NCBI GenBank assembly: GCA_963734865.1
Contig: CAVTIV010000019.1
Coordinates: 310,001 to 374,000 of the forward strand
Length of the DNA: 64,000 bases
Source of the DNA: CBDCUW01 sp963734865
Lineage (GTDB): Bacteria; Planctomycetota; Planctomycetia; Pirellulales; Pirellulaceae
Direction: 5' to 3'
Part shown: positions 1 through 7,927 of the stretch, one piece after another
How positions within the stretch are numbered: the stretch's first letter is position 1
How the letters are laid out: each line of letters starts with the position of its first letter
Notes under the pieces: model-generated
What the model was told of the DNA's origin: nothing
What the model saw: only the letters and a program-made list of their open reading frames with translations
Database searches by the model: none
Translations under genes and position numbers: made by a program

Positions 1-1275
1 AAGCTGCTCGCCGGAGATCAATTCAGATGCCACACACGCCAGCGAGTACCAATCACAATGCGGACCGATGTCGGCCATCAGAAACTGTTCCGGCGGCATG
101 TAGGCGGGTGTCCCCGCACATTCCTGATCGCCCGCGTCGGTTTCGATCAGTCGGGACAAGCCGAAATCGGCGACGGCGACTCGCCCTTCGCGGTTAACCA
201 ACAGGTTCGCTGGCTTCAGGTCGAGGTGAAGAACACCATTTTGGTGTGCGTGCCGAAGTCCCGCAGCCACCTGGCCCAACACGCCACGAACCATCGATTC
301 ATTCAATGGCCCCAATCGACGGATCAGGGTTCGCAGGTCGGCACCGTCAAACAATTCCAACACAACAAATCGAGTCGAATAGGCAACAAAATGTCCTCGA
401 TACGAAACGATATTGGGATGGTCGAGGCATTGCAGCACATCGACTTCCTGGTCGAATCTCGATACCAACTCGGGGCTGTAATTGAATCGATGACGCAACA
501 TCTTCAGCGCCACTTTCATTCCGTTGGATTCGTCGACGGCAGAATAAACCACACCCATCGCTCCACCGCCAATGCACTGTTTCAATCGATAGCCGCCAAG
601 CGACTTGCCGCACAATGCGTCTCGTCGATGCGCCCCAAGTCGCTCACTTACAAGACAACTCAGCGCGATCTCAAAATCCGGGTGCGCAAAACGCAATGTG
701 TCGAATGCGGTGGGCGGCAACACAAACGCCTGAATCGGTGTCACCGCAATCACATCGGCAGAGCATGGATATCCCGTTAGCAGCGACATTTCACCCAGCA
801 CCCCACCGGCTCGGTCGGTCGCTATCTCGTGTTGTCGGCGATCGGCCCTGCCGACGACTCGGACCTCGCCGGAGGCAATCAAGTAGAGCCCGGATGCCGG
901 TTCACCGGACCGCAGCAGCTTGGCTCCGGAATCGAACTCACGCGGCTCGATGGCTTTGGCTAATGACAACTTCGCCTCGTAGGAAAGCCGCCCGAATACC
1001 GAGCAGTCGATAACTGCGTTCCACGATGGAGCATTCACGCCTTCAGGAACCGGGTCGCGATGATCACCACCGTCCTCGGAAAACTCTTCTTGCAACGCGC
1101 ACAATTCTTCACGCAACCAGCTTCTCAGATCGGGCGAAGCACGGGCGACCCAGGGCTCCAAGTTGACCATGGAATCTTTGCGAATCGTGACTTCGCCTAA
1201 ACGGATCGCCTGCGCGAACTCGTCGCATATCGCATCAAGTTCCGCGATCGCCGCGGCATCCGGATTCAATTCCAT
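1..1275 (-). CDS. cNMP-binding domain Ser/Thr protein kinase (3' end outside window)
   Basis: My translation of the minus strand gives 425 residues open to the window edge. Residues about 92-205 form a cyclic-nucleotide-binding/CRP-like fold (typical pattern GLYLIASGEVRVV, then GEMSLLTGYPCSADV). A protein kinase domain follows from about residue 229: glycine loop GGGAMGVVY, VALK lysine K258, catalytic loop LHLDLKPANLLV, DFG as ADFGLS and GTPAYMPPEQ as the APE segment. The HRD arginine is leucine (HLD), so this is a non-RD kinase, which implies activation-loop phosphorylation may not be required. The start ATG at 1275 is preceded by a GGAGGG Shine-Dalgarno about 10 bases upstream. Likely a cytosolic regulator gated by a small ligand; no substrate can be named. 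The C-terminus lies beyond base 1. Confidence 0.9.
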   Translation of the reverse strand, partial: MELNPDAAAIAELDAICDEFAQAIRLGEVTIRKDSMVNLEPWVARASPDLRSWLREELCALQEEFSEDGGDHRDPVPEGVNAPSWNAVIDCSVFGRLSYEAKLSLAKAIEPREFDSGAKLLRSGEPASGLYLIASGEVRVVGRADRRQHEIATDRAGGVLGEMSLLTGYPCSADVIAVTPIQAFVLPPTAFDTLRFAHPDFEIALSCLVSERLGAHRRDALCGKSLGGYRLKQCIGGGAMGVVYSAVDESNGMKVALKMLRHRFNYSPELVSRFDQEVDVLQCLDHPNIVSYRGHFVAYSTRFVVLELFDGADLRTLIRRLGPLNESMVRGVLGQVAAGLRHAHQNGVLHLDLKPANLLVNREGRVAVADFGLSRLIETDAGDQECAGTPAYMPPEQFLMADIGPHCDWYSLACVASELISGEQL

Positions 1276-1538
1276 CAATCAGCAACCCTCCAGGCAAACG
1301 GCTCCGTTGAAGACGTCCCTGCCATCGGTGAAGCACCGGTTTGAATTCGATTGAATTTACCACGAAATTGGCCCAGCAGATTCGCCCCAAAGTCTGTTCG
1401 GCCCGGAACTCTTGAGAAGGGGATGTTCGAGAGCGTTTAGGCGGTTCGCTTGATCCGCAAGCCGATCAACAAAGTTCTTTCGATGCTTTCATTCCGCGTG
1501 GTAAAACGCCTGGTTATGGGCGGTCAAGCATGGGTGTT

Positions 1539-2522
1539 CTATGGCGCGGCCGAATTATTGACCAAGCCGATACCTCTTTTTCCACGACAGGCCGGTGAGC
1601 GAGATATCCCGAGAAGTCCGATTGCAAAAACCAGCCAAATGATCCAGGACGATAACTCGGGCGCCACGGGATCACTGGCCAACAATGTAGCAGTGATCCA
1701 AGACGCGTAGGAAGAAACTCGCGTCGAACCAGAAATGTCACCATAGTCCGCATTGAGGTTGCCATCGACGCTGGCAATGAACGAATGGACACCGGCGACC
1801 ACGTCGCCTGCCCCGAGGTCCATGAACAATGCACCCCCGCTGTCACCACTGGCGATCAAGTATTCAAGATCGAGTTGCGCAGCGGATCCGGACCAATTAT
1901 CAGCCGCTGAACCACTATCGAAATCTTCAAACAAGACTTTGTCGTTATAGCCGGATACCGAGCTGCCATCGATGTCGACGACGTTATTGCCAGCCCGTCG
2001 CGTGCCGGCCGACGTATTCATGCCGGTCAAACCCGTACCCGTCCGTCCATAGCCCACGTGGGTCGCCGTGCCGCCGACTTCTGACGTATTGGTATTGATC
2101 GCCGCCGGGGCTACCGTCGTCTCCGTGGTTGCGAGTCGTAGCAGTGCAATATCGGTACCGTCGGACAATTCGCCAGTCCAGCCAGGATTTACAAAGCGTT
2201 CTGCTCCGACATGGACACCGCCACCACTATCGCTCAGGTCGAATGTCCAGTCGCTGGCCGACAACCCCACTTCATCGAGACAATGTCCCGCCGTCAGGAT
2301 CCAGTTGTCGTCGATCAACGTGGCCGAACAGATGTAGGAACTCCACGTTAGCGCGCCCACCGCGGGATAGCTGGCTGCCAAACTGGTATAGCTCGAATCG
2401 GCCCGATCGTGGCGAATCGTACCACCTCTGGCAGGTCGGAGCGAACATACCCCGAGAAGGAATAGGCAGCCATACATTGAGGCCCTTGGGAATGCAAAGC
2501 TGCGGTTTCGCATTTCAATCAC
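1539..2522 (-). CDS. Secreted trypsin-like serine protease with PEP-CTERM-like C-terminus
   Basis: The 327-residue product has an N-terminal signal peptide (hydrophobic YGCLFLLGVCSL, cleavage near RPARGG) and an S1-family trypsin fold: TAGHC supplies the histidine, DIALLRL the aspartate and GDSGG the serine. The last ~45 residues read VAPELSSW, then a hydrophobic stretch and a basic end (CRGKRG), which resembles a PEP-CTERM sorting signal with the second proline replaced. The GTG start at 2522 overlaps the stop of the EpsI gene as GTGA; an ATG three codons later is an alternative. The exosortase lies two genes upstream in the same operon, so this protease is a natural candidate substrate, exported and then cleaved/anchored by it. 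Protease assignment is firm; the sorting role is inference. Confidence 0.9.
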   Translation of the reverse strand: MIEMRNRSFAFPRASMYGCLFLLGVCSLRPARGGTIRHDRADSSYTSLAASYPAVGALTWSSYICSATLIDDNWILTAGHCLDEVGLSASDWTFDLSDSGGGVHVGAERFVNPGWTGELSDGTDIALLRLATTETTVAPAAINTNTSEVGGTATHVGYGRTGTGLTGMNTSAGTRRAGNNVVDIDGSSVSGYNDKVLFEDFDSGSAADNWSGSAAQLDLEYLIASGDSGGALFMDLGAGDVVAGVHSFIASVDGNLNADYGDISGSTRVSSYASWITATLLASDPVAPELSSWIIWLVFAIGLLGISRSPACRGKRGIGLVNNSAAP

Positions 2523-3217
2523 CGTGTTATGAATTTGTTGCCAATGACTTCAATGTCGGTCAGGGTGAAGTGGGGGGTGGGTACTGGTGCAGGTCGCGAT
2601 TGCATAATGTCGACGGCATCCACGGCCAGCTGGGCAAATTGCTGGATTGCGATCCGCGCGGCCGGCGCCATGCCGCTCCGATGCCGCATGGTTATTTGCA
2701 ACCGCTGCAAAGTGGCCCGACCGGCTAACTGCAGCCGCGGAATCCGTGGCGCCATCCAACGCTCTCCGTCGTGCCACGCGTAAGCGATCGTCAGCGACCG
2801 TTGCTCGAATTGCCGTGGCTCGAGCGTTCGGAGCCAAAACTGGTCACTACGTTCCGGCACTGTCCAAAGCAAGGCGTCGCCGTGCGCGAAAAACTCGCTT
2901 CGCGCGTAACAGATTTCCGGCTGATGACTGGCCAAGGGCCCACTTGCACCCGCAACCAGTGTGACGACCACAGTTTTGTTGGTTTCTCGACACCGATAAA
3001 CACGTCGCCAGTGATCGCTCGCATGCAAGATTTCCAATTCACTCTGCTGTAAATTCCCTTGCTCCAGCAGTTCCCATGAACCAAGAGTCTCCGGCAACTC
3101 GAATGCTCCGTGCGGTGGCACTTCGAGGTGCGAGGCAGGCGTTATCAGACAACTGACAACTGCCAGCCCACAGCCCAGCAGCGCTGCTTGGAAGCGAGTG
3201 AATGTGCCAGCCATCAT
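2519..3217 (-). CDS. EpsI-family exosortase-associated protein
   Basis: The 232-residue protein has an N-terminal membrane/signal segment (AALLGCGLAVVSCLI) followed by an EpsI (DUF3485) domain. The diagnostic part is SHQPEICYA, equivalent to the HxPExCY motif of EpsI proteins. EpsI proteins accompany exosortases in systems that sort PEP-CTERM proteins or export polysaccharide; their chemistry is unknown. Its ATG overlaps the exosortase stop codon (ATGA at 3214-3217) and its own stop overlaps the protease start, so the three genes are translationally coupled. The usual EpsI C-terminus is longer and often ends in FxR-like residues; here it ends in a ~25-residue tail. Confidence 0.85.
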   Translation of the reverse strand: MMAGTFTRFQAALLGCGLAVVSCLITPASHLEVPPHGAFELPETLGSWELLEQGNLQQSELEILHASDHWRRVYRCRETNKTVVVTLVAGASGPLASHQPEICYARSEFFAHGDALLWTVPERSDQFWLRTLEPRQFEQRSLTIAYAWHDGERWMAPRIPRLQLAGRATLQRLQITMRHRSGMAPAARIAIQQFAQLAVDAVDIMQSRPAPVPTPHFTLTDIEVIGNKFITR

Positions 3218-6200
3218 GCATCGCTATCCGGTTGAGTGGGTGCCTGTTTCGCGAATTCCTTTTGCAACGTTTCCCAGGCGCGTCGTTCGCTGGTATTGAG
3301 CAATTCATGGCGAATCGGACCGGATTGTGCCGACTGTAGAAACTGCCGCGCCTGATCCCGATCGCCAATCGCCAGGTACGCCGCGGCCAGATGCAACTGT
3401 GCAACGGGATCAGCCGAAAAAGATCGTTCCGCGGCCTTTGTCAACCACGGCAGAGCTTCCTCGGCACGATTCATCTGCACCAATATCCAGCCTTTGGTAT
3501 CAAGGACTTCGGAGACCGGGCCGGCTCGTTTCAAAACGTTGTCGATGCAACCCAGCGCCTGCTCGAAATCGCATCGTTCGTCGGCAAGCAACATCGCCAA
3601 GTTGTTTGCAGCGACGACATTTTCTGGCTGTAACGTTACTGCTCGCTGAAGCAATTCCATTGCGGCAGAAGTAGCTTGGCAGGTGGTGTACCACTCCGCA
3701 GCCGCCAACAGAAGCGAAACGTCGTCGCTGATTGCAGGAACGCCATCCTCGATGACCTGCATGATGGTTGCCTTGGACGCCGTAGGCAGATTGACAGAAC
3801 TGACGCCGACGATGGCTGCGGTGTAGGCTCGAACCGGAGTGCTCACTGACCAACGTTCATCGGTTAGGAGTTTAACCGCGCGCTCCACCTCACCCTGACG
3901 TGCCAACGCAATCGCCAGTGCGCCTACGTCTCGATTGTCATACCGTGCGGCAGAACAATAATGCTGAATCGCGAGATCCGATCTGCCCACAATTTCCCAG
4001 GCTTGAGCAAGAACCTCATCCGCGATGGGTGGACCCTGGTGAACACGAGAGTGCCGCAACGCGACTTCACCCACCGCCTGATCGATTCCACACGTGTCTT
4101 TCAAGAAGCGGACATATTCGAGCCACACTTCTGAATAGCATTCCACTTTAAAAACGGCATTGCGATAACAGCGATCGGCGGCGGTCGCATTGCCGGCTGT
4201 TCGCCAGGCTCGTGCCGCAGCCGTCCATTGATCCGCTGGTGAATCGACTCGCGCGGCCCGATCCTCGAACAACCTCGCAACATCAACATATCTTCCCAGG
4301 CGAACCAGGCATTGAGCCTGCAGTGCTTCGATGGTCGGCAGGAATTTATCGGCGGTGGCGGATGGACGGCCGTTCAAAGTCGCCAGCACGCGACAATTTT
4401 CGAGCGTCTGCAACGCCTGATCGTGCCTCGCCGCGCGGATATCCAGTCGTGATTGAACAAGTTGCAAGCGTATCCGCAAAGTACGGCTGGGAGTGATGGC
4501 CGCGTGACTCACATGATCGACCAACGTTTTCACCAAGTTGCTCGAAGACGAATGACGCTCGATACGAATCAGGGATTCGGCCAATTTGATTCCGAGTTCC
4601 AGCGGGCGATCGCCAGCCAACCGCCAAGCGCGAAGATAGGCGGCGGTCGATGCCGACCATTCTCGTTGCGCTTCGTAAACATCACCCAGCAGAACAAAGG
4701 CACGATGGTCGGTCGGAACCAGATCGATTGCTTTTTTGAGAAACTGTTTGGCATCGTCAGGCTTTTCACCAAGCCACGCCTGTTGCGCTGATGCCAGGTA
4801 AATCTTATATGCCACTTGCTTCGGGCATTCGTTGTCGATGCAGATCAGGGCGGGTTCCAGTGACTCCGCGCCGGTTCCAAAAACACGCTCGAAATCCCAG
4901 CACGCAAACTGAGACTTCGCCGAACCGCGATGACATGCCACGTCGGCGATTGCTGAACCGACGGCATTTGTCAGCCGACTGTCCAGGGAATCTGGGTGAT
5001 CGCAACAGAACACCGCAACCTCAACCACAAGGTCGTCTCGCCACTGCGATACCGGGCCCAATTCCTGAGCCAGCTTGCTCAGCGATGCTGCGGAGATTCC
5101 CGGCAAACCAGACGAGTCGGACGGAAATCGCAACATCGCCTCGACGCACATTTGCAGGGTCACCGAATCGTGACGATCGATCGCGTAGAGACGCTCCGCA
5201 CTCCGTACAGCTGCCGCTGCCCTATCCAACTCTAACGCCAAATCCAGATGCATTCGCAAAACGGCTATTTGAAAAGGTGTCCGTTCTAAGATTGCCTCGA
5301 GTTGAAAGAAAACGTGCTCGCGGTCAGCCAAACTGTTCGCGGCCTGACGTGAAACCCAAGCGTACCTGTAGCTCGCCTGTTCTGGTGACGAGTGCAGAAA
5401 CATCAACTCTCGGTAACAATCCGCGGCGCACGCCCAATCGGCTTTCTCTTCGTAGCTGCGAGCTGCGGAAAGCATTCGCGCGGCAATTCGATCGCGCCCG
5501 CTGTGATAGTGCCAGATCGAACCGCCAACCATCGCGGCAAGTACGAGCGGCGCCACCGCAATACGCAAGACAGGTATGATCCGGACAATCCTTGCGCGGT
5601 ACGTGTTGGCGGCGCCGTGGCGGAACCAAAATGGACAGATCTCCGTTCGCCAAATGTGAAGCGTTCTGCCAACCCAGGCCCTGAATATCAAGAACAGGAC
5701 GGCCGAGACCGGAAGCACGAACCAATCACCGAGGTCATGAGCCCAGGCCGTGTAGGATTCCATCCGGTAGCGGTCCAGCACCAAAGCGATCACGGCAATC
5801 CGCGTCGCATTGGCAACAATCGCAGCAGGAATCACCAACAACATCATCACGATCAGCTGCAGTGCCAAGCTGTGCGAGGTCGCACCACTCGATCGATCGC
5901 CGCCGGTCCGCCGATGGCTTAGAAAAGTGATCACGTAGCTCAGCGCGGCGATCGCGACGGTCATTCGCAATCCGCTGCAATCGGCGGTAATCCCGACGCG
6001 ACCCGTTGCCATCCTCAGCGTGTAACCGTCCGTCACGGCAAAGGTCGACGTGAGTCCAAGCAGGCAACAGCCGCACCAGGCCGACGTCCACTGCAAAATC
6101 TGATTGGCCAGCATGTCCAACTGAAATGGAACCGGGATCATGAATGCCAAGAAACAAACCCCAGGTAGACTCCAGCGTAGCACGCGACGGCCCCACAAAA

Positions 6201-6555
6201 GACCAATCATCCCGCTTAGCCAGAGCGGAATGGACCATCGTGCGATCGCGGGCAAATAGAAATATCCGCCCAACCAGAGCAGAAGATGAGCCGCTAACAA
6301 CAATCCGATAGCGGCAGTCCAAGGCTTCCCGACCTCCGGCAAAGTCGACCTTCGATGCCAAAGAAGCCAGAGTGCAATCGGAAGGACGATCGGGCCATGA
6401 GAATAGCTCGAATTCGTTTGCCACTGCTGCAGCAGATCGGCAATAACGTGACGGTAACTGTACAACGCCAGTCCTGACCACACCATGATCAGCAACAGCA
6501 ATAGCCGCTCTCGCAGATCGGTTGACTTCTGTTGCCAGCCGATGCGCGAAAACAA
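3214..6555 (-). CDS. Exosortase fused to a long TPR domain
   Basis: The 1113-residue protein begins with a polytopic membrane domain (about residues 17-300) carrying the exosortase transpeptidase triad: C193 in ADCSGLRM, R252 in ANATRIAV and H273 in AHDLGDWF. A further membrane segment around 325-345 leads into about 750 residues of TPR-like helical repeats (for example LLGDVYEAQREWSASTAAYLRAW and AAAYLAIGDRDQARQFL). Exosortases cleave PEP-CTERM-type tails at the membrane; the TPR part, probably periplasmic, could recruit substrates or envelope partners. Start is TTG at 6555: an in-frame stop lies upstream with no ATG/GTG between, and no convincing Shine-Dalgarno is seen. It is the first gene of the exosortase-EpsI-protease operon. 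Most exosortases are about 300 residues, so the fusion is notable. Confidence 0.9.
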   Translation of the reverse strand: MFSRIGWQQKSTDLRERLLLLLIMVWSGLALYSYRHVIADLLQQWQTNSSYSHGPIVLPIALWLLWHRRSTLPEVGKPWTAAIGLLLAAHLLLWLGGYFYLPAIARWSIPLWLSGMIGLLWGRRVLRWSLPGVCFLAFMIPVPFQLDMLANQILQWTSAWCGCCLLGLTSTFAVTDGYTLRMATGRVGITADCSGLRMTVAIAALSYVITFLSHRRTGGDRSSGATSHSLALQLIVMMLLVIPAAIVANATRIAVIALVLDRYRMESYTAWAHDLGDWFVLPVSAVLFLIFRAWVGRTLHIWRTEICPFWFRHGAANTYRARIVRIIPVLRIAVAPLVLAAMVGGSIWHYHSGRDRIAARMLSAARSYEEKADWACAADCYRELMFLHSSPEQASYRYAWVSRQAANSLADREHVFFQLEAILERTPFQIAVLRMHLDLALELDRAAAAVRSAERLYAIDRHDSVTLQMCVEAMLRFPSDSSGLPGISAASLSKLAQELGPVSQWRDDLVVEVAVFCCDHPDSLDSRLTNAVGSAIADVACHRGSAKSQFACWDFERVFGTGAESLEPALICIDNECPKQVAYKIYLASAQQAWLGEKPDDAKQFLKKAIDLVPTDHRAFVLLGDVYEAQREWSASTAAYLRAWRLAGDRPLELGIKLAESLIRIERHSSSSNLVKTLVDHVSHAAITPSRTLRIRLQLVQSRLDIRAARHDQALQTLENCRVLATLNGRPSATADKFLPTIEALQAQCLVRLGRYVDVARLFEDRAARVDSPADQWTAAARAWRTAGNATAADRCYRNAVFKVECYSEVWLEYVRFLKDTCGIDQAVGEVALRHSRVHQGPPIADEVLAQAWEIVGRSDLAIQHYCSAARYDNRDVGALAIALARQGEVERAVKLLTDERWSVSTPVRAYTAAIVGVSSVNLPTASKATIMQVIEDGVPAISDDVSLLLAAAEWYTTCQATSAAMELLQRAVTLQPENVVAANNLAMLLADERCDFEQALGCIDNVLKRAGPVSEVLDTKGWILVQMNRAEEALPWLTKAAERSFSADPVAQLHLAAAYLAIGDRDQARQFLQSAQSGPIRHELLNTSERRAWETLQKEFAKQAPTQPDSDA

Positions 6556-6938
6556 TTCGGGTGCTTGGAGATGTGATCCACGGCAGGTTGCTATTCATTC
6601 TGGACAATGGACGCAACATGCCCTATCGGTAGAGGCAAGAGCTCAAGACCATCCAAAACGTTCTACTCCGCGGATCGCAACTAATCGCTATGACCGCGTC
6701 GCTCGTCGCGAATCGGACCAGTCGGCCACTGCGTTGATGAGCCGAGCGATACGTCATGGCAAGTATTGACTGCTGGGTGACCGAGCCGCGGATAGCCGAA
6801 ACCCCTCAGAGTTGTCGAGTTGATCGGAATACCAATGGGGATGTTAGCGGTCAGAGATCACCGCCGAGTGATTCACGACTCTTTTCGCTCTTGGTTGCCT
6901 TCCTTTTTTTCCTCGCGACATTCCCATTCTTCGCTGCG
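6556..6938. other. Non-coding gap upstream of the exosortase gene
   Basis: About 380 bases lie between the exosortase start and the tandem repeat. The open frames here are short and not protein-like. The stretch must hold the promoter of the minus-strand exosortase operon, but no convincing -35/-10 pair was identified. A T-rich run at 6901-6911 sits on the side of the SWIM gene terminus. Confidence 0.5.
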
Positions 6939-7085
6939 GTCTTGGCCTTCGCTCGTGTCTTGGCCTTCGCTCGTGTCTTGGCCTTCGCTCGTGTCTTTGC
7001 CTTCGCTCGTGTCTTGGCCTTCGCTCGTGTACTTGGCCTTCGCTCGTGTCTTTGGCTTTTTCTTGGTGACTCTCTTTTGGGTCAC
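6873..7085 (-). CDS. Possible short low-complexity ORF overlapping the SWIM gene stop
   Basis: A 70-residue frame starts with GTG overlapping the SWIM stop codon (GTGA at 7082-7085). It begins with a basic segment (VTQKRVTKKKPKTRAKAK), then runs through the 18-bp repeat as repeated Thr-Ser-Glu-Gly-Gln-Asp and ends in a charged tail. The coupling and basic head are what one would expect of a lysine-rich tail once continuous with the SWIM protein, or of a repeat-derived non-gene. No family is recognised. Kept at low confidence because composition is dominated by the repeat. Confidence 0.3.
   Translation of the reverse strand: MTQKRVTKKKPKTRAKAKYTSEGQDTSEGKDTSEGQDTSEGQDTSEGQDRSEEWECREEKKEGNQERKES
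6939..7047. repeat. 18-bp tandem repeat, six copies
   Basis: The unit GTCTTGGCCTTCGCTCGT (plus-strand reading) occurs at 6939, 6957, 6975, 6993 (one substitution), 7011 and 7029; the last copy has one extra base (19 bp), and a degenerate seventh begins at 7048. The unit is a multiple of three, so copy-number change preserves frame, but the extra base in the copy nearest the SWIM gene switches the minus-strand frame from Thr-Arg-Ala-Lys-Ala-Lys to Thr-Ser-Glu-Gly-Gln-Asp. It lies immediately downstream of the SWIM gene stop. Confidence 0.9.
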
Positions 7086-7906
7086 CTTTGTCTTGCGCCT
7101 TGCTTGATTGATTTTTTCGCACGTTTCTTCTTGGTCTGTCTTGCTGATGGTCCTGACGGCGGTATTGCGTCGCTAACCGCCAAGTCGATGCCAAAAATCG
7201 ACTCCAATTCACCGCTGTCGATCGCCGATTCCTGATTCAGCCCTAACGCCGTGTCGACACTCTGCTTGGACAATACTTCGGTGATCAGGTCTTGTTGATG
7301 GACACCTCGCAACCGAAAAAACAGCTCAGGTTCGTAGTCCAGCCGATGGCCCACGCCGTACAGAACCGCTGCCAGATGTTTGCACAACGACGCTCCGTCG
7401 GGACAACTGCACGCGAGACGGATCTCCTGTGGCGTTGGAAACATGCCCTCATTGGGATCAGTCAGCCGGTGCAGCACATCATCGGGCAGTTGGCCACGCA
7501 TCAGGCCGATCAGACTGTGTATCGACTTGGAACACTGTTGCTGCAGTCGAATCCAACGCTTTGTCTGAAGTTTCTTGATGGTGATCTCTACATCGTAAGG
7601 CGACGAGCCGGCAACGAGCGCCGTGATCTTGCCCGTGTTGATTTGCAAGTCGACAATCGAACCGTTGCGTGCATACGTGCGTCCGCGCGGAAGTCGATTG
7701 GCAAAGTCGCTGTAGTGATCCAGATTCTCACACCATGCGATGCCCCAAAATGTCGTCGCGATCTTGACGGTCGTGATGCGAATCGGCGCCAGCGACTGGC
7801 CCTTTTTCAAGCGGCGTTTGGCTTCCTTTTCGGCTAACCGCTTTCGCTCGGCAACCGGGACATAGGGATCCCACCCACCGTTGAAATGAGACCCGTAACG
7901 TGACAT
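7082..7906 (-). CDS. SWIM zinc-finger protein
   Basis: The 274-residue protein carries a SWIM zinc-binding motif CxCx(n)CxH: ACSCPDGASLCKHLAAVLYGVG in the middle third. The upstream half (FWGIAWCENLDHYSDFANRLPRGRTYARNG) matches the conserved N-terminal region of bacterial SWIM proteins. The C-terminus is very basic (TKKKRAKKSIKQGARQR), suggesting nucleic acid contact. ATG at 7906 has GGGGAA about 8 bases upstream. It begins 21 bases after the SNF2 gene stop on the same strand, and SWIM proteins encoded beside bacterial SNF2 ATPases are a recurring arrangement, so the two probably work together on DNA. The exact role is not established in bacteria. Confidence 0.88.
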   Translation of the reverse strand: MSRYGSHFNGGWDPYVPVAERKRLAEKEAKRRLKKGQSLAPIRITTVKIATTFWGIAWCENLDHYSDFANRLPRGRTYARNGSIVDLQINTGKITALVAGSSPYDVEITIKKLQTKRWIRLQQQCSKSIHSLIGLMRGQLPDDVLHRLTDPNEGMFPTPQEIRLACSCPDGASLCKHLAAVLYGVGHRLDYEPELFFRLRGVHQQDLITEVLSKQSVDTALGLNQESAIDSGELESIFGIDLAVSDAIPPSGPSARQTKKKRAKKSIKQGARQR

Positions 7907-7927
7907 TTGTTTTTCCCCAATGAGCGA

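Noticed and set aside
58..780. Plus-strand 240-residue ORF over the kinase gene
   Set aside because: It is the antisense shadow of the minus-strand kinase; the kinase frame has all motifs, this one none.
6939..7047. CRISPR array
   Set aside because: Copies abut without spacers and are only 18 bp long, so it is a slippage-type tandem repeat.
6756..7235. Plus-strand ORF with repeated Leu-Ala-Phe-Ala-Arg-Val
   Set aside because: Reading of the 18-bp repeat on the opposite strand and overlap with the SWIM gene; no start support and no family.
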